The notes below the pieces were generated by a model, which saw only the letters and a list, made by a program, of their open reading frames with translations, searched no databases and had not been told where the DNA came from. Both the position numbers and the translations under genes were made by a program. DNA of 51,353 nt from Xenococcaceae cyanobacterium MO_188.B32. GTDB lineage: Bacteria; Cyanobacteriota; Cyanobacteriia; Cyanobacteriales; Xenococcaceae. Location: NCBI GenBank assembly GCA_030065635.1, contig JASJDJ010000025.1, positions 1 to 51,353 on the forward strand. The letters are read 5' to 3'. The stretch's first letter is position 1; each line of letters opens with the position of its first letter. This document shows positions 36,435-45,778 of the stretch, piece after piece.

Positions 36435-37940
36435 TTATTTTTTAGGTAAATAAGCGATGGGGTTTACTGCCGTTTTACCATTAGAGCGGATTTCAAAATG
36501 GAGATGAGAACCAGTACTGTAGCCAGTACTGCCCATCTGAGCTATTTGCTGCCCTTGTTGAACTTTTTGACCGCGACGAACCATGATTTTGTGATTATGT
36601 GCATACAATGTAACACTACCATTAGGATGTTTTACTTTAACTAAGTTGCCATAACCTCCAGAATTCCATCCAGCAGAAATAACCTCCCCTGAAGCTGCTG
36701 CTATAATAGGAGTCCCTATAGGTGCAGCAATATCTATTCCTCTATGGGCTCTACCCCAACGCCAGCCATAACCAGAAGTAAGTTTTCCCTTAGCAGGCCA
36801 AATATAACCATCAAATTCAGCAGGACTTGCAGGCAAATATTGTTCTGGAGAAGATAGAGGAGGCAATTCTGGTGTAATAGTCGTGCCAAGTGTAATAGTT
36901 ATTTCTGTAGGTTCTGACGCTAAATCGTCATAATTTTCCATTTCAACATTATCTAGTCCAGATAACTGAGTTACAAACTTTTGCCTCGGATAATTATTTT
37001 TTTGACTATTGTTTTGGGCTAATATTTTAGTCTCGTTATTATTGGCAACTTCTCTAGTTTCTAAACTTTCTTTTTCTTTAGTTTGAGGAATTTGTATTTG
37101 TTGAGCAACAAAAATAAGATGGGGATTTCGAATATTATTTTTCTTAATTAGTTCTTGACGGGATACACCATGAAAATTAGCAATCTCATTAAGTGTGTCA
37201 CCTTGTTTTACTATATAAACTTGTTTAACAGTATTTTTGCTTCTAGGCGATTTTGAATTTAGCTCGGTATATTGACCTGGTTGAGTTTGATTTGTTTCAA
37301 AAGAAGGTATTTGAAAAACCCGTTCTTCCGATCTTATCTCAGAAAAGGTTTGAGACTTACTGTTTGATAATTCTCTAGTTACAGAACTCCAGTTTGGTTG
37401 CTTGGCTAAAGATAAATTTTGAATATATGGATTATTACTAAGTTTAAGGGTATTACTAAATTGTCCTGCTTTTTCTGTTTTTACCGATTCCCCAATCTCA
37501 GTAGCTGGTAATTTAGATAAGAGATTTTCATAAATGTTCTGATTGATATTTAGAGCAGACAGAGGATTTTGCTTCAGTGTAGAAAACCTATTTTTGTTCC
37601 TCAAGTTACCTTCCCAATTCAAAACAGTTTGAGAAGACTTAGATAAAAAACTATGGAGTATGTTTGCGTTTTTGTTTGTACTTGCTTCAACCTTTTCTGG
37701 CTGACCTGTTAAAATCATAGTAACAGCACTTAGAGAAATGGCACTCAGCTTAACAAGATATTTACAATTTTGGAGGGTACTTTTCAGCATATTTTTTAGA
37801 TTGTTAGAAGTCTTGTAATTCAAATTTGCTTGATTATCAGAGATGAGTCTGCTGTGAAATGACGGAGTCATCTCTGTCCGTCGATCGATTTGCTTGAATA
37901 GATGCTTTGAGATAAATTCTGTTTTATCTTGTATACCCAT
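36435..37940 (-). CDS. LysM and M23 peptidase (cell-wall endopeptidase)
   Basis: 501 residues. A polar N-terminus of about 60 leads to a membrane segment (YLVKLSAISLSAVTMILTG). A LysM domain follows at about 245-290 (VYIVKQGDTLNEIANFHGVS). The C-terminal M23 domain (about 375-495) has HRGIDIAAPIGTPI, LYAHNHKIMV and GSHLHFEIR, the zinc-binding His residues of LytM-type peptidases. It cuts peptidoglycan cross-bridges in the periplasm. ATG at 37940 with AGAGG upstream. The 344-base leader shows an AGGTTAACCT palindrome but no riboswitch that I can identify. Confidence 0.88.
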   Translation of the reverse strand: MGIQDKTEFISKHLFKQIDRRTEMTPSFHSRLISDNQANLNYKTSNNLKNMLKSTLQNCKYLVKLSAISLSAVTMILTGQPEKVEASTNKNANILHSFLSKSSQTVLNWEGNLRNKNRFSTLKQNPLSALNINQNIYENLLSKLPATEIGESVKTEKAGQFSNTLKLSNNPYIQNLSLAKQPNWSSVTRELSNSKSQTFSEIRSEERVFQIPSFETNQTQPGQYTELNSKSPRSKNTVKQVYIVKQGDTLNEIANFHGVSRQELIKKNNIRNPHLIFVAQQIQIPQTKEKESLETREVANNNETKILAQNNSQKNNYPRQKFVTQLSGLDNVEMENYDDLASEPTEITITLGTTITPELPPLSSPEQYLPASPAEFDGYIWPAKGKLTSGYGWRWGRAHRGIDIAAPIGTPIIAAASGEVISAGWNSGGYGNLVKVKHPNGSVTLYAHNHKIMVRRGQKVQQGQQIAQMGSTGYSTGSHLHFEIRSNGKTAVNPIAYLPKK

Positions 37941-38284
37941 AGATTCCTCTCACTCAAATAACCTCCTGGTATTAGATTGTGTTGTCAAATTTAGTTTATG
38001 AAATCAGGCAATGATGACTTTTTCGGATCTAAATTAAGCAAAAACACTTATCTTTATCTCATCTTTAAACACAAAGGACACCAGTAATATCTCGTAATAA
38101 CACGGATATAGCTAAGTAAAAATATTGTCTTCGACACAATACACAAAGTCAGTACTAAGTGCAAACTTTTTCAGAAAATTATTATATTTCTACGAAAGGT
38201 TAACCTGAAAACCAAATTTAGACAAGTATTATCTGTTATTTTGTTATGACTCTTTCCTCTCGATTATCGATACAAGAGTAGTGT
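37941..38284. other. intergenic leader of the M23 peptidase gene
   Basis: No gene seen. A long leader is expected upstream of the peptidase on the minus strand, and AGGTTAACCT (about 38204-38213) is a perfect 10-base palindrome within it. I looked for c-di-AMP riboswitch features and saw none convincing. Confidence 0.4.
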
Positions 38285-38749
38285 TTATTGCTGTACCCTA
38301 AGCTGACGACGAGCCTCGAATAGACCAATGGTTACACTCACAGAAAGATTTAAGCTCCGTACTTTTGGTTGGCTCATGGGAATGTAAACTTGGTAGTCAC
38401 AAGCTTTTAGAAGATCGGGTGGTAGTCCAGCAGTTTCGCAACCAAACAAAAGCCAGTCATCCTTCTGATACTGACAATCTAGGTAATTACTACTACCACG
38501 AACGCTAAAACCAATTAACCTGCCACCTTTTTGTCGATGAACTTCTTGAAAATCTGATATGTCTCGGTGATAGTGTAAATTCACGTAGGGCCAATAATCG
38601 AGACCTGCTCTTTTAAGATAGCGATCGCTTAATTCAAATCCCAAAGGTCCAACCAAATGCAATTCTGTGTTTGTAGCTGCACAGGTACGGGCAATATTGC
38701 CTGTATTAGGAGGAATTTGGGGCTGAATCAGAACAATACGAATCGGCAT
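38285..38749 (-). CDS. trmL: tRNA (cytidine/uridine-2'-O)-methyltransferase TrmL
   Basis: 154 residues, SPOUT fold. The N-terminus IRIVLIQPQIPPNTGNIART is diagnostic, as are LHLVGPLGF, LLFGCETAGLP and the C-terminal MSQPKVRSLNLSVSVTIGLF knot region. It methylates the wobble nucleotide 34 of leucine tRNAs. ATG start; the array of heptamers at 38762-38803 ends just upstream, where the promoter would be expected. Confidence 0.9.
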   Translation of the reverse strand: MPIRIVLIQPQIPPNTGNIARTCAATNTELHLVGPLGFELSDRYLKRAGLDYWPYVNLHYHRDISDFQEVHRQKGGRLIGFSVRGSSNYLDCQYQKDDWLLFGCETAGLPPDLLKACDYQVYIPMSQPKVRSLNLSVSVTIGLFEARRQLRVQQ

Positions 38750-38761
38750 TTAATCAGTAAA

Positions 38762-38803
38762 CAGTTATCAGTTATCAGTTATCAGTTATTAGTTATTAGT
38801 TAT
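38762..38803. repeat. heptamer tandem array
   Basis: Three units of AGTTATC followed by three of AGTTATT. This is a short tandemly repeated heptamer of the kind known in cyanobacteria. The unit matches the array at 35638 on the opposite strand. Confidence 0.8.
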
Positions 38804-38899
38804 TAGGGTAGGAATTTGGCAATGCTAAACCCTTACAAGAATCATAAGATCTAAATTTAACAAAGCTAAAAGCTAACGGCTAAGAGCTAGGAACTAATT

Positions 38900-40042
38900 T
38901 TAAGCTACCAACATAGATTGACATAATTTATCTTCTAGGTCTATTTCTTGGTTCTCTATCCGTTTAATTTCTCGAGTAAGTATTGTGGGGATATCTAGTC
39001 CCCGTTCGTGGAGTTGCAACCATTGTTGAGCCATGTTTCCAGAACGCAAGATTTTGTTTAAGGGAGAGAGAAAACAACTATAACCTTGTTTTTTGGCAAA
39101 GGGTAAAACTTGTTGATAGATTTCTTCAATCCAATCACGAGCACTAATCTTGCTACCATCTTGCCAATATTGTAGTTGGGCATCTAGACTGGAGCGAGCT
39201 ACGGCTATTTCATTAGCTGCTGTAATGGCAATTAATTCCGATTCATTAAGCTCACTACTCTGCAAGGGGTCTAGAGTCGGTTGAGCAAACATTTGATTTA
39301 ATCTGGCTTCTATTAAAGCGGTTATTGCCAGCAAAGAGATGGGATCGACAACTAGATCGCAGATTCTTAACTCTAGACGATTGAGATTATAAGGACGGCG
39401 ATCGCCATTAGGTCTTACCGATGACCAGAGGTGACGAACATTTCTCATTGTTCCTTTCGCCAATTGTGCTTCTGTCCACTGAATGAAGTGATTGTGACTA
39501 TTAAACAGGGGAACTTGTGAAGGGGTTTGCGGAAAAATATGCCAACGGGTTGAGTGGTAACCTGTTGCTTGACCATTGAGAAAAGGAGATGAGGCACTTA
39601 AAGCTAAATATAGGGGAGCTTCAACTCTAACCAAACGGCAAGCTTGCATTAGCATTTCGGGATCGCTAATCCCAATATTGATATGAACACTAGCTGTAAC
39701 TACTTTCGTACCGTAAGTTTGCTCGATATAACTATGATAGGGATTATGGGGATCGGAGCGATAAAAGCGATCGCTATCGTTTAAAGATAAGGTACTCCCA
39801 GGAATAAGAGTGTAATCTCCCAGGGTGTGTAAAAATTTTCTTAATTTTTGTCTTGGTTTAACCAAAGCGCATAATAAGCGATCGTAATTACAAAAAGGAG
39901 CAGTGGTATACTCTACATTCCTACTATCTGGTTCCCGAACGAAGCCATCTAAAGCCCGAACTATTTTATCTGATAAACCAATGACATCCCCTTCTGGCGT
40001 GCCAGTATACATTTCTATTTCAAACCCTTTGGATAGCAACAC
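38900..40042 (-). CDS. gshA: glutamate-cysteine ligase, cyanobacterial type
   Basis: 380 residues starting at GTG with the family N-terminus MLLSKGFEIEMYTGTPEGDV. NVEYTTAPFCNYDRLL, TLIPGSTLSL, TASVHINIGISDPE, and RPYNLNRLELRICDLV match the cyanobacterial GCS2-like group. It joins glutamate and cysteine using ATP, the first step of glutathione synthesis, in the cytoplasm. Length is normal. Upstream lies a 220-base gap and a divergent small gene. Confidence 0.9.
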   Translation of the reverse strand: MLLSKGFEIEMYTGTPEGDVIGLSDKIVRALDGFVREPDSRNVEYTTAPFCNYDRLLCALVKPRQKLRKFLHTLGDYTLIPGSTLSLNDSDRFYRSDPHNPYHSYIEQTYGTKVVTASVHINIGISDPEMLMQACRLVRVEAPLYLALSASSPFLNGQATGYHSTRWHIFPQTPSQVPLFNSHNHFIQWTEAQLAKGTMRNVRHLWSSVRPNGDRRPYNLNRLELRICDLVVDPISLLAITALIEARLNQMFAQPTLDPLQSSELNESELIAITAANEIAVARSSLDAQLQYWQDGSKISARDWIEEIYQQVLPFAKKQGYSCFLSPLNKILRSGNMAQQWLQLHERGLDIPTILTREIKRIENQEIDLEDKLCQSMLVA

Positions 40043-40308
40043 AGTTTCCCCTCTCTATGCACAGCTTTATTTATTACTAGTTTAGTGAAACAAGAAAAAT
40101 TTACCTATTGTTATGTTTTCCATAAAAAATATCGATAGTTATGAAATGATCGACAAAATAAGGCTATAACCCCGATCGAATAAGAGCTTTAGTTGTTCGC
40201 TCCCCAAGTACCAATTTCCAAACTGACATAAATTACACAAAATCCCACTATCTTTACGCTAGTATGTCAAGTTGGTGTAAAAAAACAAAATTTATAGTGA
40301 AGAGTTTT

Positions 40309-40524
40309 ATGAACACAGTATTATCTCGTGAAAGTCAAAAACCTACTATCGATCGCTCTGCCGATCGTAGCTCTAACCTATCCTCTGAGAGCAAAATGAC
40401 TAGATACTACCAAGCAGATCAGCAAGTTAAATATCTTCATCTACAAGCTGAAATTGAAGTACTGATCCAACAGTTACAAACTCTCAAACACCAAAAATAT
40501 TTATCAGAAGTATCTCAACGTTAA
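40309..40524 (+). CDS. small conserved hypothetical protein
   Basis: 71 residues if begun at ATG 40309 behind GAAGAG; an ATG at 40264 would add 15. The N-terminal third is polar and disordered. The end (ADQQVKYLHLQAEIEVLIQQ) is an amphipathic helix that could dimerise. I recall similar small proteins across cyanobacteria, without known function. Divergent from gshA. Confidence 0.6.
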   Translation: MNTVLSRESQKPTIDRSADRSSNLSSESKMTRYYQADQQVKYLHLQAEIEVLIQQLQTLKHQKYLSEVSQR

Positions 40525-40719
40525 ACTAAGTTCTATCTTGGCAGGGTAAAGTATCCTAGACTCCTTAAATAATAAAATATAATTTTGCACGGGTTAAAAA
40601 CAACAGATTGTGGTTTTTAACTGGTAAGGTAATAACGAACATGAGTAGCAAGAAAGCCCATCATTCAGATAGTCTAATTGCTACCAGATAAATTGAGATG
40701 AAAATAATTTGGGGTAAAC

Positions 40720-41502
40720 ATGACGATACATCCTCAATTGAGGCAAGCCTTTGCCAGAAAAAATGCCCTCAAAGTAATTAGTGGCTTAAACAATTTTGAT
40801 AGTGTGCGGGTAGCAACTATTGTGAAAGCAGCAGAAGCAGGAGGAGCAACTTTTGTCGATATTGCTGCCGACTCTGCCTTAGTCGATGGTATTCGCCAGA
40901 TTACAGATTTACCTATCTGTATTTCTGCTGTCGAACCAAACCTATTTGTCGAGGCGGTAAAAGCAGGTGCCGATCTAATTGAAATTGGTAATTTTGATAG
41001 TTTTTATGCTCGGGGACGACGTTTTGAAGCCTTAGAAGTTTTAGAGTTAACTAAACAAACACGTCTTCTCTTACCCGAAGTTACTCTTTCGGTAACGGTT
41101 CCTCATATCTTGGCTTTAGACGAACAAGTACAGCTAGCCGAAGAATTAGTCAAAGCTGGAGCCAATCTTATTCAAACAGAAGGTGGTACGAGTACTAACC
41201 CCGTTCATCCTGGTGTTTTAGGATTAATCGAAAAAGCTGCTCCTACTTTAGCTGCTGCTCATAGTATTGCCCGTGCTGTGGATGTACCGGTATTGTGTGC
41301 CTCTGGTTTGTCTGCCGTTACCGTACCTATGGCGATCGCTGCGGGTGCATCTGGAGTTGGTGTTGGCTCTGCTATCAACCAATTAGATAATGAGATCGCT
41401 ATGGTAGCTGCTGTCCGTAGTTTAGTTGAAGCTCTTGCACATAGCAATAAAAACCATAGTAATTCGGAAATAGTTCCCGAAAACCACCCATTACTCGATT
41501 AA
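40720..41502 (+). CDS. ycf23: DUF561 / Ycf23 family protein
   Basis: 260 residues, a TIM-barrel-like protein of cyanobacteria and algal plastids. Characteristic segments are ALKVISGLNNFDSVRVATIV, PICISAVEPNLFVEAVKAG, LIEIGNFDSFYARG and NLIQTEGGTSTNPVHPG, with ASGLSAVTVPMAIAAGA near the end suggesting a phosphate-binding loop. Enzymatic activity is unknown. It stands alone; the leader (40525-40719) has no recognisable element. Confidence 0.88.
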   Translation: MTIHPQLRQAFARKNALKVISGLNNFDSVRVATIVKAAEAGGATFVDIAADSALVDGIRQITDLPICISAVEPNLFVEAVKAGADLIEIGNFDSFYARGRRFEALEVLELTKQTRLLLPEVTLSVTVPHILALDEQVQLAEELVKAGANLIQTEGGTSTNPVHPGVLGLIEKAAPTLAAAHSIARAVDVPVLCASGLSAVTVPMAIAAGASGVGVGSAINQLDNEIAMVAAVRSLVEALAHSNKNHSNSEIVPENHPLLD

Positions 41503-41718
41503 ATTTTAATATTTTGATAGCTATTAACTTAAGCTAGCAATATTAATCTTTTTTTGACTCTAAGATTTGTTTCTTAGGGTCAACTTTTATTGAGTAAAAA
41601 AACTTAGTGACTATTACGGAAGATAATCTAGCAACAATTGATTATTCTAGTAATTGGCTCAACACACTTTATCTAATTTTAATACTTAATGTAATTTCAA
41701 CTACATCAAAAACTTAAA

Positions 41719-41889
41719 ATGCGACTAATGGCTTTTATTAAACTGTGTATTTTTATGATGACTATTTATATTACCTTGGGAGATCTTTTTTTACCAGAAC
41801 CTTATCGTCATAACAGTAAACAAGTACGAGATAACATTAATGAACTTTTAGTTAGTTTGTTACCAGAGCGAAAAATTATTAATTTTTAG
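41719..41889 (+). CDS. 56-residue small membrane protein
   Basis: ATG CGA CTA ATG to TAG encodes 56 residues. A hydrophobic N-terminal helix (MAFIKLCIFMMTIYITLGD) is followed by LFLPEPYRHNSK and an amphipathic tail (VRDNINELLVSLLPE). The pattern of a short membrane helix, the LFLPEP motif and a C-terminal helix resembles a small protein I recall from many cyanobacteria. The rest of the gap (41503-42077) holds no gene. Confidence 0.6.
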   Translation: MRLMAFIKLCIFMMTIYITLGDLFLPEPYRHNSKQVRDNINELLVSLLPERKIINF

Positions 41890-42077
41890 AAGGTTAAATT
41901 AGAGTAAAGTATCAAAATCTTCTGACTTTCTGCTTGTAAAATCGTCGTTTTATCCAAGAGAAAAAATTTAGGATAAGCATTTTGTCCAATTTACTCTTGG
42001 ACAATCTATGTAGTTTATAGATATAACTGCGATTTATGCCATATAATCAGGAAATTAGTCGAGCCAATCCAGGATAC

Positions 42078-42461
42078 TTAGTTACTAATTACTTTGCTAC
42101 GAGGATAATTAACATAATCAGCAATATCTGCAATCCCTTCATAAGCCCATCTAATTTCCCAACCTTGCCAGATATAGCTTACAAGCTGAAGATAAATACG
42201 TCTTAAAGGTACATCCCAAAGAAAATCTTCTCCACCAAACAGAAGAAAGACTTTCTTGTCCCAATCGATAACTGCGCCACCTTCTGCCCAAACATCGTCT
42301 AACCAACCAGACTCATCTACTTTTCTTTGCATTTGGATAAAGGCGGTAGCAAATTCTGGACTCCAAAATAAATCACGGGGAAGAGTATTCGCAGCCCAAT
42401 GGCTATAAAATAACTCGTATTTCCCGTATTCAACAACAATTAAATTAGCTCTTTGTCCCAT
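42078..42461 (-). CDS. conserved hypothetical protein
   Basis: 127 residues, rich in Trp and acidic residues: MGQRANLIVVEYGKYELFY, SHWAANTLPRDLFW, LDDVWAEGGAVIDWDKK and WEIRWAYEGIADIADYV. Similar small proteins occur in several bacterial phyla without known function; the Trp/Glu-rich compact fold recalls immunity-type proteins (weak inference). It is transcribed away from the phosphatase-kinase pair, 189 bases apart. Confidence 0.6.
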   Translation of the reverse strand: MGQRANLIVVEYGKYELFYSHWAANTLPRDLFWSPEFATAFIQMQRKVDESGWLDDVWAEGGAVIDWDKKVFLLFGGEDFLWDVPLRRIYLQLVSYIWQGWEIRWAYEGIADIADYVNYPRSKVISN

Positions 42462-42650
42462 GTTAATCTTGAAGGCTATTAAGTTTAAACTTATTAGTTA
42501 GTTTCGCTACCATGACTAATACCTAACCTAATTTAGAATTTCTACTTTGTCAGTCAAGTTTAATAAATTCCATATAGAACTCAAGCAAGATAAGAAACAT
42601 CATAAACTCGGAGTTAGCCCTGTACGAGTTAAACCGTACCAAGCTAGTAA

Positions 42651-43438
42651 ATGTCATATTTGACTACAAAACTAGTAACTATGCCTAATCAAATTCTTAC
42701 TTTTTCTCTACCCAAAATCGGTGAAACTGCAAAAAATATCCAGGATAGATTTAATATTAGCCCCGATCGAAGTACGATCGCTTTAGCTGATGGGGCTGGT
42801 TCTTCTTTATATCCCAGAAAATGGGCTGAGATTTTAGTTAAACATTTCTGTGCCGATCTGGAAAATTCGATCGATACAATACGTACTTCTCATCAGGAAT
42901 GGTTAAAACTACCTCAAGAACAATGGCGGGAATATTATTTAGCTAAATTAACTAATCCAAATAGAAAGTGGTGGGAAAAAGGTTCTCGACTTAAAAATCG
43001 TGGTTCGGCTACTTTCCTTGGTTTAAATTTGTCTAACGATCGAGATGGACAAACAAAAACATGGCAGGCTGTGGCAGTAGGAGATAGTTGTTTATTTAAG
43101 TTGGACAAAGATACCGATCATCTGACAGCTTTTCCGCTTAATAATTCTCAAGACTTTAAAAGTACAACTCCTTGTTGGTCAAGTCTGCCTGAATATCCTT
43201 CTTGTGTGCCTCTATTTCAAGAAGGTTGCTATTCAAAAGGCGATGTTTTCTTGCTGGCAACAGATGCTTTATCTCAGTGGATTTTAGCAGATTACGAAAA
43301 TCGATCGCCAGAGTGGAAGAAAATATTTCAATTAGAGAAGATGGCTGATTTTGTAGGCATCATTGAGGGACTCAGGCAAAAAAACCTGATTAAAAACGAT
43401 GATACAACCGCAGTAATAATTAAGGTTCTCGACTAAAT
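42651..43438 (+). CDS. PP2C-type protein phosphatase
   Basis: About 261 residues; an ATG at 42681 (MPNQIL) is an alternative start. PP2C metal motifs are visible: ALADGAGSS (about 44-52), GSATFLGLNL, AVAVGDSCLF and LLATDALSQWIL, and the last NDDTTAVIIKV. It is the short form typical of phosphatases encoded beside protein kinases in TerY-P type clusters, not the RsbU form. It should dephosphorylate Ser/Thr in the cytoplasm. The kinase-like gene starts 37 bases after its stop. Confidence 0.82.
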
Positions 43439-43475
43439 TTCTAGTTGACTCTTATTGTAGCCAGATAGTCCCTGT

Positions 43476-44990
43476 ATGAAATACCCTAGTCGTTCGGAAT
43501 ATTATAGTGCTATTCGTAATCCTCAGTTTGCTTTTCGCAAAAAAGAACCCCATTCTGGAAGTGAACGAGACTTAGATTCTAGTTTAGTTAAGGGGAAGGC
43601 AGTACAGAGACGCAAGGGACATGGTATTACCGATATTTGGTCAGCTTCTGGTAGTTTTGCGATCGCCTTTAAATATGAAACGACTTTTCCTAATAAAACT
43701 TGGGCAGTTAGATGTTTCTATCGCAGTAATTTTGATACGCTCGGTCATTATAAGAAAGTTTTAAAGCATCTCAAACATACTCCTGTTAAAGATTATTTTG
43801 TCGATTTTGCCTTGCTAGAACAAGGAATTAGAGTTCAAGGAACTTGCTATCCTGTTCTGAAAATGGAATGGATAGAAGGAAAAAACCTAAAAAAGTTTAT
43901 TAAAGCTAATCTCGGTCGCAAAAATCTCTTAAAGTCTCTAGCAGAATCTTGGCTAAATCTTTCTAATAGGTTACTAGAAGCTAATATTGCTCACGGAGAT
44001 TTGCAACATGGTAATGTAATCGTAATCGATCGCTTTAATCAATTAAGTCTTAAGTTAATCGATTATGATAGTCTTTATTTTGCCAAAGATTTCCAGTCTG
44101 TTGAGGATAGTATTAAAGGACTGTCTGACTATCAACACCCATTAAGAAAGTCCTTAGACAAAAGGTGTTTAGAAATTGATTTCTTTCCCCAGTTAGTTAT
44201 CTATCTTTCTATTTTGGCTTTAGCAGAAGATAAAAAATTGTGGAATATCTATAATGTAGACGATCGCGAAGGCTTATTATTTTCTAAAGCAGATTTTGAA
44301 AATCCCGATCGAGCTGCTATCTTTCAATCTCTGGCTACTTTACCACCACCTATTCCTGCATTAGCCAATAAACTGCAACAAATTTGTCAGCTACAAGATT
44401 TTAAACAAATTCCCTCCCTCGATCGAGCTATAAATGAAGAACTAGCTTCTGAAGTGATTCGGGCGATCGATTCTTCCAATAAATCAAAAGTTAATTTTGG
44501 GCAATTTATCGAGCCTATTGTTTCTGGATGGAAAGAAAGTTGTTCTCTGTTAATAGATGGTTTTCGTTGGCTGGGTAAGATTAAACTAATTCCTAATTGG
44601 CAATTTGAACCTGGTTTTTACAAAGAGTTACCCGATGTTCCCCTAGAAACTGAAAACTCTTCAAGTCCAGTAATTTTGATAGAAACGGAGTTACCAGAAG
44701 TAGAAAAAACACCAAGCTTTTTCCAGAAATTGGTTAATTCTCTTCATCTCTGGTGGCAGGAGAAAATAATAGTTCAACTAGGTAAAATCGAATTTAATTC
44801 TCTGTTTACTTCCCAAACAAATTCTTTAGAATCTTTAGAAGAAGAATCTCCTCAGAAACTAGCATTTAAATTACCTTCTCTGCCTATTAAAGCCCAAATT
44901 CTGCCAGCAGATTCTAATACAACCGTTGAATGGAATCCTCGTTCTCGTAAAACTAGTCAAACTAAAGAGCATGTAGAGCATTCTAATTAG
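43476..44990 (+). CDS. atypical Ser/Thr protein kinase
   Basis: 504 residues. The kinase fold covers about 45-300: Gly-rich-like GHGITDIWSASG, WAVRCFYRS with Arg where the ATP-binding Lys is expected, catalytic loop AHGDLQHGNVIV (Asp175, Asn180) and DYD (196-198) in place of DFG. The rest (300-504) is helical with aromatic segments and a polar tail. This resembles kinases of TerY-P and related triads, in which kinase, PP2C and a von Willebrand (vWA) protein are encoded together; no vWA gene is seen here. It should act in the cytoplasm with the adjacent phosphatase. Confidence 0.78.
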   Translation: MKYPSRSEYYSAIRNPQFAFRKKEPHSGSERDLDSSLVKGKAVQRRKGHGITDIWSASGSFAIAFKYETTFPNKTWAVRCFYRSNFDTLGHYKKVLKHLKHTPVKDYFVDFALLEQGIRVQGTCYPVLKMEWIEGKNLKKFIKANLGRKNLLKSLAESWLNLSNRLLEANIAHGDLQHGNVIVIDRFNQLSLKLIDYDSLYFAKDFQSVEDSIKGLSDYQHPLRKSLDKRCLEIDFFPQLVIYLSILALAEDKKLWNIYNVDDREGLLFSKADFENPDRAAIFQSLATLPPPIPALANKLQQICQLQDFKQIPSLDRAINEELASEVIRAIDSSNKSKVNFGQFIEPIVSGWKESCSLLIDGFRWLGKIKLIPNWQFEPGFYKELPDVPLETENSSSPVILIETELPEVEKTPSFFQKLVNSLHLWWQEKIIVQLGKIEFNSLFTSQTNSLESLEEESPQKLAFKLPSLPIKAQILPADSNTTVEWNPRSRKTSQTKEHVEHSN

Positions 44991-45778
44991 TCGTATTCAT
45001 GAAGATACTCCTTGACCTTTTAATCGGTGCGCCGATATCACTACCAGCATCGGAGGACAAACGTTGTCGGGCAGTGCCAAGCAGCCCGTCCAAGCCATTG
45101 GCTACGACCATTACAGTCTTTGTCTCTGACAAGATTTTTCGTAGCTTCTCTAGAATGACTAGCATTGTTCAGTGGTTGGTTTCTCTCTCGCTGATACCCA
45201 ACTTGTTTTTAGGTTGCAACCAAGAACATCTCGGTTAACGTTAACGTTGAGAACATCTCAACAAAATTAATTATACAACGACCAAAAGCCTTGCTATATA
45301 AAGATGAGGACACGACGTCTGGGGGAAACCCCAGACGCGTGAGATGTCCGTTTTGTGTCTTTTCTGTATAGTTTGACTGCACGCGTGCGGTGGCGGAATG
45401 CCACCGCACGCGTGCAAGCTGGAATTTAATTCCAGCTTGGTCGGCGGTGCTGACTCGTTTTTCATCCCAGGTCTAAAGACACGCTTGCTTTCAAACTGCG
45501 ACGATACTTGTAAAGAGAAATTGGTCAAAGGCAATAGATAAGTACCTAGGCAAAATTGTTTACATATTTTTAACGTCGTACTATTAGAACTACGCACTTA
45601 GATTAGGACACTCATTACTTATTACTCATTACTTATTACTTACGAGCAATCTAATCAACTTGTCCTAACAGATTAACGTACTGTGATAACTACTAACCAC
45701 GCTCCTACTAACGATCTTAATTAGGTAATTTATTTGACACGGGTACTTATCGAGCTATTGCCTCTTGCTTTCTACTGA
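44991..45778. other. intergenic region rich in palindromes
   Basis: About 790 bases with no convincing gene. The first 250 have slightly raised GC content and open frames of 60-79 codons on both strands without recognisable products. A GTTAACGTTAAC palindrome (45234-45245) sits between two AACATCTC words. Around 45272-45306 it resembles 2592-2625. The GC-rich palindromic element at 45316-45439 follows. The end holds tandem CATTACTTATTA-like words. Confidence 0.55.
45316..45439. repeat. compound GC-rich palindromic element
   Basis: Three hairpins in a row. CGTCTGGGG (45316-45324) pairs with CCCCAGACG (45329-45337). GCACGCGTGCGGTGGC (45379-45394) and GCCACCGCACGCGTGC (45400-45415) are perfect 16-base arms with loop GGAAT. 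CAAGCTGGAATT-T-AATTCCAGCTTG (45415-45439) follows. Just after come TCGG and GCTGACTC, words shared with the insert at 20033-20178. Confidence 0.75.

Noticed and set aside
37941-38284. c-di-AMP riboswitch upstream of the M23 peptidase
   Set aside because: Such riboswitches control wall hydrolases, but the conserved core sequences were not found in this AT-rich leader.
35638-38803. Heptamer arrays as a CRISPR
   Set aside because: The units are contiguous heptamers with no spacers and no cas genes are nearby.
44983-45238. Overlapping 60- and 79-codon open frames on opposite strands
   Set aside because: Neither shows a family motif or a good ribosome site, and both lie in a palindrome-rich gap.
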